From assembly GCF_003987395.1 (NCBI RefSeq), contig NZ_PIPT01000010.1, positions 1 to 64,000 of the forward strand: a stretch of DNA of 64,000 nt. Reading direction: 5' to 3'. The translations under genes and the position numbers were made by a program. The DNA comes from Pseudidiomarina aquimaris (GTDB lineage Bacteria; Pseudomonadota; Gammaproteobacteria; Enterobacterales; Alteromonadaceae). The first letter of the stretch is position 1. Each line of letters starts with the position of its first letter. Shown here piece by piece: positions 1 through 10,466 of this stretch. A model generated the notes under the pieces. That model was given only the letters and a program-made list of their open reading frames with translations. It did not search any database and was not told the origin of the DNA.

Positions 1-1618
<1,618 letters not shown>

Positions 1619-1631
1619 CGTGTATTGCCTC

Positions 1632-1982
1632 CTAGTAAAAGAAAGGAACAACATAGGGGTAAGCCAATGCTGTTAAAGTAAGCACCGCAACGAGCCAAAA
1701 CATCACTTTGTAGCTCTTACGAGCATTTGGCGTTGCGCAGGTGTTATCAGGGTTGCAGTCATCAGCACGCCGGTATATTCGACGCCAGGCAAAGAATATG
1801 GCAATCAATGCAATGGCAATAAAAATGGGTCGATAAGGCTCAAGTGCTGTGAGGCTCCCAATCCAGGCCCCGGATACACCGAGTGCAAGTAATATGAGGG
1901 GACCCAGACAACACGCAGATGCCAGAGTCGCTGCGATCCCTCCCGCGAGAAGAGAGCCCCGACCAGATTTTGAATTTGACAT
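1632..1982 (-). CDS. merT: Mercuric transport protein MerT
   Basis: MerT is the inner-membrane protein that imports Hg(II) for reduction. The 116-residue product has three predicted membrane segments. The first holds the vicinal cysteine pair in SACCLGP that takes mercury from MerP. A cytoplasmic loop carries a second cysteine pair (DDCNPDNTC). The C-terminus PYVVPFFY is typical of the family. The start at 1982 (MSNSKSGRG) matches the usual MerT N-terminus and has GAGTTA and AAGGAG just upstream. The longer frame from 2003 would run into the promoter. It is the first gene of the mer operon, directly downstream of the MerR operator. Confidence 0.95.
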   Translation of the reverse strand: MSNSKSGRGSLLAGGIAATLASACCLGPLILLALGVSGAWIGSLTALEPYRPIFIAIALIAIFFAWRRIYRRADDCNPDNTCATPNARKSYKVMFWLVAVLTLTALAYPYVVPFFY

Positions 1983-2020
1983 AAGAGTAACTCCTTCGGG
2001 CATTTTGCTTTAATGTGTTA

Positions 2021-2051
2021 ATCTTAGACCCGTACCTCACTACGGAAGCAA
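2021..2051 (-). promoter_or_regulatory. MerR-type operator/promoter of merTPA
   Basis: On the minus strand a -35 box TTGCTT (2051-2046) and a -10 box TAAGAT (2026-2021) are separated by 19 bases, the over-long spacer that MerR activators correct by twisting the DNA. The spacer holds the dyad CCGTA-N6-TACGG (2030-2045), a close match to known mer operators. It lies between merT and the divergent merR, so it should control both. Confidence 0.9.
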
Positions 2052-2056
2052 TAGCT

Positions 2057-2500
2057 ATGTTAAAAAAACGCAACGTAATGACAATTGGCACGCTGGCCAA
2101 AACAGCCGGCGTGGGCGTGGAAACGGTGCGCTATTATCAGCGCCGAGGGCTAATGAGCGAGCCGGAGAAGCCGTATGGGGGGATCCGACATTACGACGAA
2201 CAAGCGCTTGCTCGGCTTCATTTTATTCGCGCGTCTCAATGGCTCGGATTTAGTCTGGATGAAATTGGTGAGCTATTAACTCTGCAAGATGGCGCTCATT
2301 GCGATGAAGCACGGGAGCTTGGAGAGCAAAAGCTCACCAGTGTTCGTCGAAAGATATCGCGCTTACAGCAAATTGAACGAGCGTTGAATGAGCTGGTGCA
2401 AAAATGCAGCTCCGGACACGGAGATGTCTATTGTCCACTGATGGCGTCGCTTAATGACGGGGTTGAGGACGCTACCACGGACAAACATAAGGTGCGTTAG
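2057..2500 (+). CDS. merR: Mercury-responsive transcriptional regulator MerR
   Basis: MerR represses the mer operon without mercury and activates it when Hg(II) binds. An N-terminal winged helix-turn-helix (MTIGTLAKTAGVGVETVRYY) is followed by a dimerisation coiled coil. The three Hg-binding cysteines are visible: one in AHCDE, and two in KCSSGHGDVYCP with the nine-residue spacing of Tn501-type MerR. The start at 2057 (MLKKRNVMTIG) is preferred over the in-frame ATG at 2015, which lies inside the promoter. The gene is divergent from merTPA across the shared operator. Confidence 0.95.
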   Translation: MLKKRNVMTIGTLAKTAGVGVETVRYYQRRGLMSEPEKPYGGIRHYDEQALARLHFIRASQWLGFSLDEIGELLTLQDGAHCDEARELGEQKLTSVRRKISRLQQIERALNELVQKCSSGHGDVYCPLMASLNDGVEDATTDKHKVR

Positions 2501-2551
2501 TCTGTGTAGTAAAACTTTTGAGCGTAGTTCTTTAACTGAATTGCTTTATAG

Positions 2552-2887
2552 CTAACGCCAGCCATACACAAGAATCCCCATACCGGTTAGCACAAACGCC
2601 GCCCCAATCAAGTCGAAGCTGGATAAAGGCGATTTATCGACAATTCGCAGCCAGACTATGGCAGTTAACACGTAAATACCGCCGTAGGCTGCGTAAACGC
2701 GCCCGCTTTCCGCCGGATGAAGTGTTAATAAGTAAGCAAATAAGGCTAAGCTTATTGCTGCCGGAATGAGCAACCAAACGGAATGACCCTCTTTGAGCCA
2801 TAGGTAGGGTAAATAGCAACCGACAATTTCTGCAATTGCGGTTGCGATAAATAACCCGAGTGTCTTTATTAAAAATATTGAGCTCAT
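2552..2887 (-). CDS. ynfA: YnfA/UPF0060 family small membrane protein
   Basis: This is a 111-residue integral membrane protein with four predicted transmembrane helices. It carries the UPF0060 signature: [14 protein letters not shown] near the N-terminus and [10 protein letters not shown] in the middle. The family belongs to the small multidrug resistance-like/DMT superfold and some members are linked to drug efflux, but the substrate here is unknown. It lies 15 bases downstream of the short CDF gene on the same strand, so the two are probably co-transcribed. In metal-resistance islands YnfA-like genes often sit near mer and czc genes, which suggests but does not prove a link to metals. Confidence 0.88.
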   Translation of the reverse strand: MSSIFLIKTLGLFIATAIAEIVGCYLPYLWLKEGHSVWLLIPAAISLALFAYLLTLHPAESGRVYAAYGGIYVLTAIVWLRIVDKSPLSSFDLIGAAFVLTGMGILVYGWR

Positions 2888-2902
2888 TACGAATCCTGGT
2901 GA

Positions 2903-3538
2903 TTACCCGCAACACCCAGAAATATCGTCTTTTTCACCTGTCTTTACAGCTATCGCGTCTTTGATGATGCGAATAGCAGAGTGCAGTACAATGATGGCTA
3001 TGACAGTTGCGATGAGTAAGTCAGGCCATGCCGCATGGAGCTGGGCGACGAGCATCGCAGAGACAATAACACCGACATTCATGATCATGTCATTGCGTGA
3101 ACAAATCCAGCTGGCGCGAATGTTAATATCGCCGTTTCGGGAGCGATATAGAAGGGCAAAGCAAACGATGTTTACCAGTAATGCAAGCCCCGCTATTGAG
3201 AGCATGACAAAGGTTTCGGGCTGACTACCAAATGCCAGTTTAAGGATGACATCCAATAACACCGCCAGAGCTAATAATGTTTGCAGTATGCCGTTTAAAA
3301 TAGCGGCATTGACTTTATATTTAATGGCTTTGCCAACAGCGTATAAGCTCACAGCATAAACCAAAGTATCGGCAAGCATATCCAGCGAATCAGCAATAAG
3401 ACCACTGGATTCAGCCATCCAACCCGCAATGAACTCAACAAAGAACATGACGCCATTAAGGACTAGAACCGTCCATAACAACCTGCGTTGAGAGTTATCC
3501 ATTTCGGCTTGCGCTGAACTTCCGCAACATGATGACAT
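2903..3538 (-). CDS. Short CDF-type cation transporter with CCG termini
   Basis: The product is a 211-residue polytopic membrane protein of the cation diffusion facilitator superfamily, with about six predicted helices. Metal-site positions are seen as DSLDMLAD in the second helix region and SRNDMIMN in the fifth. The usual HxxxD pattern of zinc transporters such as CzcD is therefore changed to DxxxxxD and ND. The C-terminal cytoplasmic dimerisation domain of typical CDF proteins (about 300 residues) is missing. Both ends carry cysteines: MSSCCGS at the N-terminus and SGCCG at the very C-terminus, which suggests thiophilic metal binding. It is followed closely by ynfA. Substrate is unknown; Hg, Cd or Zn are possible given the neighbours. 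Confidence 0.8.
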   Translation of the reverse strand: MSSCCGSSAQAEMDNSQRRLLWTVLVLNGVMFFVEFIAGWMAESSGLIADSLDMLADTLVYAVSLYAVGKAIKYKVNAAILNGILQTLLALAVLLDVILKLAFGSQPETFVMLSIAGLALLVNIVCFALLYRSRNGDINIRASWICSRNDMIMNVGVIVSAMLVAQLHAAWPDLLIATVIAIIVLHSAIRIIKDAIAVKTGEKDDISGCCG

Positions 3539-3630
3539 TGGAACAACCTAAAACGATTTCGATATACCTACAGTTTATCACACGTTAACACGAGTTTCAG
3601 CGCTGGTTTTATGGTGGATTATTAGATAAA

Positions 3631-3816
3631 GTGGCCGTTACGAAAATATATTGGTTGCTCATATTGGTCTTATTAACACACAGCTTTTTTACCTCTGCAT
3701 CTGCTTCTTTCCATATTTAAGACTCGGGTCACCAAAGTGTCGATGTTGTGTTTGGAGAATATGATATCGAGCATCAATTTCATGCGCACATCTGGTGTAT
3801 TACTGGCTCGTCTTGA
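3631..3816 (+). pseudogene. Decayed small secreted-protein gene with an internal stop (CzcI-like?)
   Basis: The roughly 300-base gap between the two CDF genes holds a 62-codon frame from a GTG at 3631 to a TGA at 3814-3816. It is interrupted by one TAA at 3718-3720. The first 29 residues look like a signal peptide (KIYWLLILVLLTHSFF, then TSASASFHI). The part after the stop is acidic and His-rich (GHQSVDVV, EYDIEHQFHAH). This layout resembles the small His-rich secreted protein at 10,467-10,811 that heads the czc operon. I read it as a mutated, probably non-functional relative. It could also be chance, because it is short and has no clear ribosome binding site. Confidence 0.35.
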
Positions 3817-3837
3817 ACAAAAATAATGCACTCATTA

Positions 3838-4725
3838 TCAGTTGTCCCGGCACGCTTCATCAGGATCTTCGAGTTCTACCGTTGTATGGCTTAGAGCATA
3901 GGGCGCAAGGACGTTATCGATGTGCTGTTTTAAGTCGCTACGGGCCTCGATATCAAGATTTTCAGTTAACACCAAATGAACGGTTAATACATGCTCCTCG
4001 CCGTCTAGTGACCAAAAATGCAAATGGTGTAGGTCAGCAACATGAGGTAGCTCCAGTAAAGCGTCAGCGACTTGTCTGTAGGTTTTTTTGTCCGGAGTTG
4101 CTTGTATGAAGAGTTTCAGCGTTGCCCACAGGTTGCGCAGCACATTCACTAAAATAAATAGAGTAAAGCCAATCGACAATATAGGGTCGAGAATTGGCCA
4201 GTCTACGAACAACAAAACAATACCAACGATAAGTACAGCAACCCAGCCGAGAACATCCTCCAGCAAGTGCCAGTTAATAACGCGTTCGTTTAACGTTTTG
4301 CCCTCTGACAATTTGTAAGCGGCAAATCCATTAACTGTAATGCCAACGACGGCTAAAGCGATCATGCCATCAGCGATGGGCATTTGAGGGTTCCAGAGTC
4401 TGGGAATCGCTTCCACAAGTACCCAGGCAGAGCCTGCGATTAAAACAACGGCATTAATAAATGCACCGGCAAGATTGAGTCGCTTATAACCGTAGGTAAA
4501 GTGTTGGTTAGCCTGTTTTTTGCCCAGCTTATTAAGTACCCACGCCAGGCCAAGCGACAAGCTATCGCCAAGATCATGAACGGCATCAGCTAAAATGGCG
4601 GTACTGTTGGTAAGAAAGCCACCAATAAACTCGATAATGGTGAAAACAAAGTTAAGAACAAATGCCCACCCTAATCGGTTGGACGGCATGTCCTTTGAGT
4701 GATCATGGTTATGGTGATGCCCCAT
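3838..4725 (-). CDS. czcD: Cation diffusion facilitator CzcD
   Basis: CzcD exports Zn(II), Cd(II) or Co(II) from the cytoplasm in exchange for protons. The 295-residue product starts with a His-rich segment (MGHHHNHDHSKD), has six predicted membrane helices and the two HxxxD zinc sites, AVHDLGD in helix 2 and HLLEDVL in helix 5. Its C-terminal cytoplasmic domain (about residues 205-295) carries the metal-sensing HLHFWSL motif. Length is normal for the family. It lies 59 bases downstream of czcA on the same strand and probably forms the tail of the czcCBAD operon, fine-tuning cytoplasmic metal that the RND pump then removes. Confidence 0.92.
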   Translation of the reverse strand: MGHHHNHDHSKDMPSNRLGWAFVLNFVFTIIEFIGGFLTNSTAILADAVHDLGDSLSLGLAWVLNKLGKKQANQHFTYGYKRLNLAGAFINAVVLIAGSAWVLVEAIPRLWNPQMPIADGMIALAVVGITVNGFAAYKLSEGKTLNERVINWHLLEDVLGWVAVLIVGIVLLFVDWPILDPILSIGFTLFILVNVLRNLWATLKLFIQATPDKKTYRQVADALLELPHVADLHHLHFWSLDGEEHVLTVHLVLTENLDIEARSDLKQHIDNVLAPYALSHTTVELEDPDEACRDN

Positions 4726-4784
4726 AATACGTTCCTCTTTGTAGTAGAAGGGGCGGCAATAACCGCCCCCTTAAGTGCTGAACC

Positions 4785-7700
4785 CTAACGGCTCAGATCC
4801 TTAATTTTTTGTTTCGAAAACCAAGGATAGAGCACGGGTAAGATAACCAGTGTTAGCAATGTCGCAGACACCAAACCGCCAACAATGACGGTGGCCAATG
4901 GACGCTGAATTTCAGCGCCTGCGCCGGTTGCAAACAGCATGGGAATGAGTCCTAACGCTGAGGTTATTGCCGTCATTAATACCGGGCGTAGTCGAGACCA
5001 TGCGCCATCAAACACGGCATCATTAACTGCATGCCCATCGGTTATTCTCTGGTTTATACTTTCGACCAGAACCACACCGTTTAGTACCGCCACACCAAAC
5101 AGTGTGATGAAACCCACGGCGCTGGGCACCGATAAGTACTGTCCTGACACATAGAGTGCCACAATACCACCGATGACTGCCAACGGTACATTCACCAAAA
5201 TCAACATGGCTTGACCCATGGTGCCGAAAGCAAAATAAAGCAGCAGGGCGATGAGTGCCAGCGATATGGGAACGACAATGGACAAGCGCTCCTGTGCTCG
5301 TTGTTGACTTTCGAACTGGCCACCAATGTCGACTGAGTAACCGGTTGGTAAATCCACCTTCTCGTCAATCGCCTTCCTAATATCGGCAACCACGCTGCCC
5401 ATGTCACGACCCTGAACGTTCGATTGAATTACAACGCGACGCTGTACATCATCACGACGGATTTGCGGTGGTCCTGATTCAATTGCAACGTTGGCGACTT
5501 CGCCTAAGGTTACCCAGGCCCCCGAGGGAGTTAACAAGCGTAACGAGCGAATAGACTCCGGCGTATCGCGGAATTGCTTGGCCAACCGCACGTAAATATC
5601 ATAGCGCTCATTACCGCGAATGATCTGGCCTGCCGAAGCGCCACCCAAGCCATTGTCGACAACGCTAAGTACATCGGAGACATTTAAGCCGTAGCGTGAG
5701 AGTTGTTGGCGTTTCGGCGAAACCACCAGTTGTGCTTCACCTTTTATTTGCTCCATCGCTACTGCAACGGCCCCGTCAACCTGCTTGACGGCACTTTCTA
5801 TTTCCTGGCCTTTACGGGCCAACACGTCAAGCTCGGGTCCAAATAGTTTGATGGCTAGCTGCGATTTTACACCTGAGAGCAGTTCATCAACCCGTGTTGC
5901 AATAGGTTGTGAAAAATTAAACAACAAGCCTGGGTGATCATCTAGTTTTGCCTCCATTTTTTCTTGTAAGGCGTAGCGATCCGATGCTGTTGTCCATTCA
6001 GACTGCGGCTTAAGACCCACATATATCTCGATGTTGCTGATAGGCTCTGGATCGCCGCCCACTTCGGCTCGTCCAATGCGGCTGAGTGCGTAGGTGGTTT
6101 CCGGGAACGACATCAGAATTTTTTCAAGCTTCGGAGCCACCTCTAAGGCCGTTTCAAGGTTAGAGGAGGGGGCTAATGTCACGCGAATATTAATCGTGCC
6201 TTCTTCCAGTTCGGGCGCAAACTCTGTGCCGAGACGAGGCACTAACACCAAAGCGCCGACAAACAGCACACCGGCCAGGGCAATAACAGCCTTTTTACTG
6301 CGTAACGCCACCGATAATAGTCTTTTATAACCATTATCTAGTGGTTTAAGCAGCTTATTTTCACGAGGCTTAATACCCCGACTGAAAAAGTAACTGGCTA
6401 ATGCCGGTACAACCATGATGGCCACAAAAACCGCGGAGATAATGGCCAGCATAATACTGATAGCCATGGGCTCAAATAATTTAGCTTCAACACCCTGAAA
6501 ACTAAACAGTGGCATAAAGACCACCAAGATAATCATGGCGGCAAAGAATACCGGTCGTGCCACTTCGTTAGCCGCTTCCTTAACTCGCAGCTTGATACCA
6601 TGACTATCGAGTTTGGCTGCCTGAGGATCCGGGTCGCGGTGCTCTGTGCGTTGCTCGGCGTCGTCTTGGTGTTCACTATCCGGACGACTTAAGTGCTTAA
6701 AGATATTTTCAACCATCACCACGGAGCCGTCGACCAGCATACCAATGGCAACAGCAATCCCGCCCAGCGACATCAGGTTAGCCGACATGCCCATCGCGGA
6801 CATTACCATCAGGGCAATGGCGATAGAAACGGGAATGGACAGTAACACTAAAAAAGTAGCGCGTATGTTGAGCAAAAACAGTGCTAATACTGCGATAATA
6901 AACACAAAGGCAATGAGCAGTGAATACGCGACCGTAGATACGGCTTTTTGTATTAAATCGGCCTGATCATAATACGGCTCAAAGGTAACACCCTCGGGTA
7001 ATGCTTGCTGAATAAGCGGAATGCGCTTTTTAATACCGTCGATGGTGGCTTTGGTATTCGAGCCCATGCGTTTGAGCACAATACCCGACACCACTTCGCC
7101 CAACTGGTTGACCTCGCCGTCGACTTTACGCGACATTGAGACCGCCCCCTGGCGAATTTCACTGCCGATTTCGACGTCGGCAACCTGTCCCAGTGTTACG
7201 GAAACGCCGTCAACGGTTTTGAGCGGTATTTGTCGTATTTGTTGCAGGCCTTTTTTACCGCTATCCAACCAGCCGGTGCCGCGAATAACCAACTGCTCCT
7301 GACCGCGGGGCATATACCAACCACCAACGTTACCGTTATTCTTGTTGACCGCGCCCATGACGTCTTGCTGGGTAAGGTCGTAAGACAGCAGCTTGGCGGG
7401 ATTGAGGTTAACCTGATATTGCTTAACTTCACCGCCAAAGGACAAGACTTCGGTAATTCCCTCAACGGGCATCAGTAGCAGTTTAACCACATAGTCGTTA
7501 AGACTGCGTAGCTCCATGCTACTGACACCAGAGCCCGGCTCGGCAAGTAGCAGATACTGATAAACCTGGCCGAGACCGGAAGAGTTAGGGCCCATTTCGG
7601 GCGTGCCGACTCCCTCTGGAATCAACTCCTTTGCCGCTTGCAGCCGCTCGAATACCAGTTGCCGGGCAAAGTAGATATCGACACTCTCGTCAAATACCAC

Positions 7701-7982
7701 GGTAATGCCCGATAAACCTGTTTTTGAGATTGACCGAACTTCTTTGACGTCGGGCAGGGCATACATCACCGACTCTATCGGATAGGTAATAAGCTGCTCG
7801 ACTTCGGTCGCTGCTAATCCTGGTGCTTCCGTATTTACCGTTACCTGAACGTTGGTAACATCGGGAAAGGCATCCAGATTAAGTTTGGGAATAATAAAAA
7901 ATGACGCAATGCTGATGCTGAATAAAGCCAATACCAATAACAGGCGATTGGCGGCAGCAAACTGAATAATGCGCTGAAACAT
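4785..7982 (-). CDS. czcA: Heavy-metal efflux RND pump, CzcA/CusA family
   Basis: This is the inner-membrane, proton-driven pump of a tripartite heavy-metal exporter. The 1065-residue product has the RND plan: one N-terminal helix, a large periplasmic loop, six helices, a second loop and five helices. The proton-relay helix reads AIGMLVDGSVVMVEN. It lacks the first aspartate of the CzcA DFG motif but keeps the later D and E, so the metal range may differ from classic CzcA. A long hydrophilic loop after it (about residues 426-460) is rich in H, D and E. It follows czcB by 11 bases in a czcCBA operon. Zn/Cd/Co export is most likely from the neighbouring czcD; other divalent metals cannot be excluded. 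Confidence 0.92.
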   Translation of the reverse strand: MFQRIIQFAAANRLLLVLALFSISIASFFIIPKLNLDAFPDVTNVQVTVNTEAPGLAATEVEQLITYPIESVMYALPDVKEVRSISKTGLSGITVVFDESVDIYFARQLVFERLQAAKELIPEGVGTPEMGPNSSGLGQVYQYLLLAEPGSGVSSMELRSLNDYVVKLLLMPVEGITEVLSFGGEVKQYQVNLNPAKLLSYDLTQQDVMGAVNKNNGNVGGWYMPRGQEQLVIRGTGWLDSGKKGLQQIRQIPLKTVDGVSVTLGQVADVEIGSEIRQGAVSMSRKVDGEVNQLGEVVSGIVLKRMGSNTKATIDGIKKRIPLIQQALPEGVTFEPYYDQADLIQKAVSTVAYSLLIAFVFIIAVLALFLLNIRATFLVLLSIPVSIAIALMVMSAMGMSANLMSLGGIAVAIGMLVDGSVVMVENIFKHLSRPDSEHQDDAEQRTEHRDPDPQAAKLDSHGIKLRVKEAANEVARPVFFAAMIILVVFMPLFSFQGVEAKLFEPMAISIMLAIISAVFVAIMVVPALASYFFSRGIKPRENKLLKPLDNGYKRLLSVALRSKKAVIALAGVLFVGALVLVPRLGTEFAPELEEGTINIRVTLAPSSNLETALEVAPKLEKILMSFPETTYALSRIGRAEVGGDPEPISNIEIYVGLKPQSEWTTASDRYALQEKMEAKLDDHPGLLFNFSQPIATRVDELLSGVKSQLAIKLFGPELDVLARKGQEIESAVKQVDGAVAVAMEQIKGEAQLVVSPKRQQLSRYGLNVSDVLSVVDNGLGGASAGQIIRGNERYDIYVRLAKQFRDTPESIRSLRLLTPSGAWVTLGEVANVAIESGPPQIRRDDVQRRVVIQSNVQGRDMGSVVADIRKAIDEKVDLPTGYSVDIGGQFESQQRAQERLSIVVPISLALIALLLYFAFGTMGQAMLILVNVPLAVIGGIVALYVSGQYLSVPSAVGFITLFGVAVLNGVVLVESINQRITDGHAVNDAVFDGAWSRLRPVLMTAITSALGLIPMLFATGAGAEIQRPLATVIVGGLVSATLLTLVILPVLYPWFSKQKIKDLSR

Positions 7983-7993
7983 ACAACCTCCTG

Positions 7994-9139
7994 TTAGTGG
8001 TTATGTGGGTCAAAACCGCCTTTAGCGATTTGTGAGCGAACGAAAAACGCGCCGTTGTCTACGTATTTTGTGCCTTCGTTAACGCCTCGAATAACTTTCC
8101 ACGGACCCTTTTCATCAACCAATTCGACTTTCTTCGGTTCAAACTTTCCGGGTTCGTGCTCAATGAATATCTGCCAGTCACCATCAGGGGCCCGCATTAA
8201 GGCTGAGTCCTTAACTGCAAGCACCGGTCCATCCGACTTGACTGAGAAATAAACATCCGCAAATAAACCAGGGTGTAATTGGTCCTTTTCGTTATTTACC
8301 GCAAGTCGTACCGTTCGGGTGCGGGTTTTATGGTCTATTGTGTGGCCTTCCTGAATGACTTTTGCCGCAAAGCGCTGATTGTCGACACTCACTGTAACAG
8401 GATCACCAAACTGCACACTAAGGTCAGCTGAGCCTGGTAGACGAGCATTAACCCACAAGGTTTCTTCTTGCAGCACTTCAACCAAGTGATTACCGGCATT
8501 AACTTGCTGGCCTTGCTTGAAGTTATCGCTAACCACAATCCCGCCAATTTCTGAGGTCAGTTGGTATTCGCCGATAGGGTAGTTAGCTTTACTTAAACGC
8601 TTAATGTCGCTGGCTGACATACCAAATGCTTTGAGTTGCGCTTGCGCTGAGGTAAAGGCGTTTTTCGCTTCGACAAAGCGTTTTTCACCCACCGTTGACT
8701 CACCGAGTGACTGCACGCGTTGCCATTCGTTAAGTGTGACCAAATACTGACTTTGCGCCTCCGCCATGGTGGCGCTGAAGAGGGTTGCCAGTGGCTCACC
8801 TTTTTCGACGTGATCGCCAATACTGACAAAACGTTTGAGAACGGTCGAATCGATGCGCGGACTCACGATATAGCTATTAAAGTCGTTAGCAACCACCTCG
8901 CCCGGGGCATAAACCGGATATTCAATGACTTGAGTTTGCAAGGTTCGCGTGGTGATATCTGCCATGGATAGCTGCTTGCTGGATAGCTCCACGCCTGAGC
9001 TTTCCTTATGTTCACCTTGCTCGTGTTTGCCTTCTTCCTTGTGGGTATCTTCTTTTTCGTCGTGTCCGTGTTCATCCTGCGCCATAACCGAAAAGCTCAG
9101 CGCAAGTGCTATTGCTGCGTATAAAGGTTTTACTGACAT
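7994..9139 (-). CDS. czcB: Heavy-metal efflux periplasmic adaptor CzcB
   Basis: The 381-residue product is the membrane-fusion protein linking CzcA to the outer-membrane channel. It has a signal peptide (residues 1 to about 20, SFSVMAQ). Next is a strongly His/Glu/Lys-rich stretch (about residues 22-50, with DEHGHDEKED and HEQGEHKE) likely to bind metal. A lipoyl/barrel-sandwich domain, an alpha-hairpin (about 125-185) and beta-barrel domains follow. The His-rich N-terminus is typical of zinc-type CzcB and argues against a copper-only system. The gene sits 11 bases before czcA and 3 bases after czcC. Start and RBS look normal. Confidence 0.92.
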   Translation of the reverse strand: MSVKPLYAAIALALSFSVMAQDEHGHDEKEDTHKEEGKHEQGEHKESSGVELSSKQLSMADITTRTLQTQVIEYPVYAPGEVVANDFNSYIVSPRIDSTVLKRFVSIGDHVEKGEPLATLFSATMAEAQSQYLVTLNEWQRVQSLGESTVGEKRFVEAKNAFTSAQAQLKAFGMSASDIKRLSKANYPIGEYQLTSEIGGIVVSDNFKQGQQVNAGNHLVEVLQEETLWVNARLPGSADLSVQFGDPVTVSVDNQRFAAKVIQEGHTIDHKTRTRTVRLAVNNEKDQLHPGLFADVYFSVKSDGPVLAVKDSALMRAPDGDWQIFIEHEPGKFEPKKVELVDEKGPWKVIRGVNEGTKYVDNGAFFVRSQIAKGGFDPHNH

Positions 9140-9142
9140 CGT

Positions 9143-10393
9143 TTACTCTCCAATCTCTGCGTTTGTTGGCTGGCTTAACGGCGATAACGTCAGTGCTTTA
9201 CTGAGTTCGCCCGAACGGTACAACCATTCAATGGCGGCCAACCGATATTGTGTTTGCAGCGCTATCCCTGCAAATTGGCTATCGAGCTGCTGTTGCACAG
9301 CGGTGAGGTAGTCTGTGGTGGATAGGTCACCGGCGAGCCAGGACTGCTCAATCACCTGCATCGACTCATCCTGCCGAGATTGAAAGTCTCTTTGCCAGCT
9401 TTGCCACTGTTTTTTCACAAAACGATAATTGTTAAGAGACGATTTCAGTGCTGCTTGCCATTGTTGCCTTAGTGCAATCAAACGTTTTTCTTCAGCAACA
9501 GCTTCGCTATTGGCTGCGCGCACCGCATCGCTGTAGTTATTGCGAACCTGTAGTGGAATGCTGAATGATAAGCCAATTACTGTTTCGTTATCGCTCTCGC
9601 CCGCTTCGACGCCTACGGTTGGGTTGGCGGTGGTTAACGAGCGTTTCCAGTCGACATCGGCGCGCTTTAATTGCCATTGCAGGTAAGCGGCTTTTAACGC
9701 TGGATGTTGTTGCCAACGAGCCGTTAACGCAGGTTCAACGTTAAATAGCTCCTCATTAATGGAGAGTTGACCGACATCAGACGTTGTTAGCAGAGCGTTT
9801 AACTCTGCTTCAGCGGATTGCAGTTGTTGATAAGCCGCTGCCGTTTGTTGCAGTTGCCGACTTAGCGCGAGTACCGTCAGTTGTTCGTCGACGGCACCTA
9901 AGTCACCGGCTTTACGTCGTTCGGCAACCAGGCTTATCGCCTGTTTAACGATTTTCTCTTGCTGCTCAGCCAGTGCGTAACGCTGTTTTGCGTCCAGCCA
10001 TTGCACATAGGCATTCAACAAAGTTTTAGCATGCGATGTCGCCGACTGGCGATAAATACTCACTGCCATAGCCGTCATGGCGTCACTCTGACTGGCCCTT
10101 GCTTCATTGCGAGTGCTCCAGTCCAGCGTCTGGCTTAGACCAACAGCGTAATTATTGATGTCACCCTCGCGCTCTAAGCGTGACGATAAGCTAGGGTTGT
10201 ACAAAGGCTGATTTAATTGTTTGCCCTGTTGGATCAGCGCTTCAGCCTGCTGTTGAGCGGCTTCAACACTGGGGTGTTGCTGCACAGTTTTTTGCCATTG
10301 CTCGGGCAACTGTTGTGCATTGGCGTAGCTTGAACTTATTGCCAGACTTACGGCAACAAACAAGCGTTTGCTATGTGTCGAAAACGGACCCAT
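9143..10393 (-). CDS. czcC: Outer-membrane channel of the Czc efflux system (TolC family)
   Basis: CzcC forms the outer-membrane exit duct of the tripartite pump. The 416-residue product has a signal peptide (residues 1 to about 26, SYANAQQ) and the glutamine- and alanine-rich alpha-helical repeats of the outer-membrane efflux protein family. A conserved GLSFSIPLQVRN region lies near residue 275. No lipobox cysteine is seen. It is the first of the three pump genes and lies 3 bases upstream of czcB, so the genes are translationally close. A small His/Cys-rich secreted-protein gene precedes it by 73 bases. Confidence 0.9.
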   Translation of the reverse strand: MGPFSTHSKRLFVAVSLAISSSYANAQQLPEQWQKTVQQHPSVEAAQQQAEALIQQGKQLNQPLYNPSLSSRLEREGDINNYAVGLSQTLDWSTRNEARASQSDAMTAMAVSIYRQSATSHAKTLLNAYVQWLDAKQRYALAEQQEKIVKQAISLVAERRKAGDLGAVDEQLTVLALSRQLQQTAAAYQQLQSAEAELNALLTTSDVGQLSINEELFNVEPALTARWQQHPALKAAYLQWQLKRADVDWKRSLTTANPTVGVEAGESDNETVIGLSFSIPLQVRNNYSDAVRAANSEAVAEEKRLIALRQQWQAALKSSLNNYRFVKKQWQSWQRDFQSRQDESMQVIEQSWLAGDLSTTDYLTAVQQQLDSQFAGIALQTQYRLAAIEWLYRSGELSKALTLSPLSQPTNAEIGE

Positions 10394-10466
10394 AGATAGA
10401 CTCCTCAGTCATATTACTGCGTAAAATAATGATTTTTTTGCGCTGCTATAGCAGCTTATTAGGCAG

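Noticed and set aside
3795-4109. Plus-strand frame opposite the czcD 3' end
   Set aside because: It overlaps the conserved C-terminal domain of czcD and has no family features.
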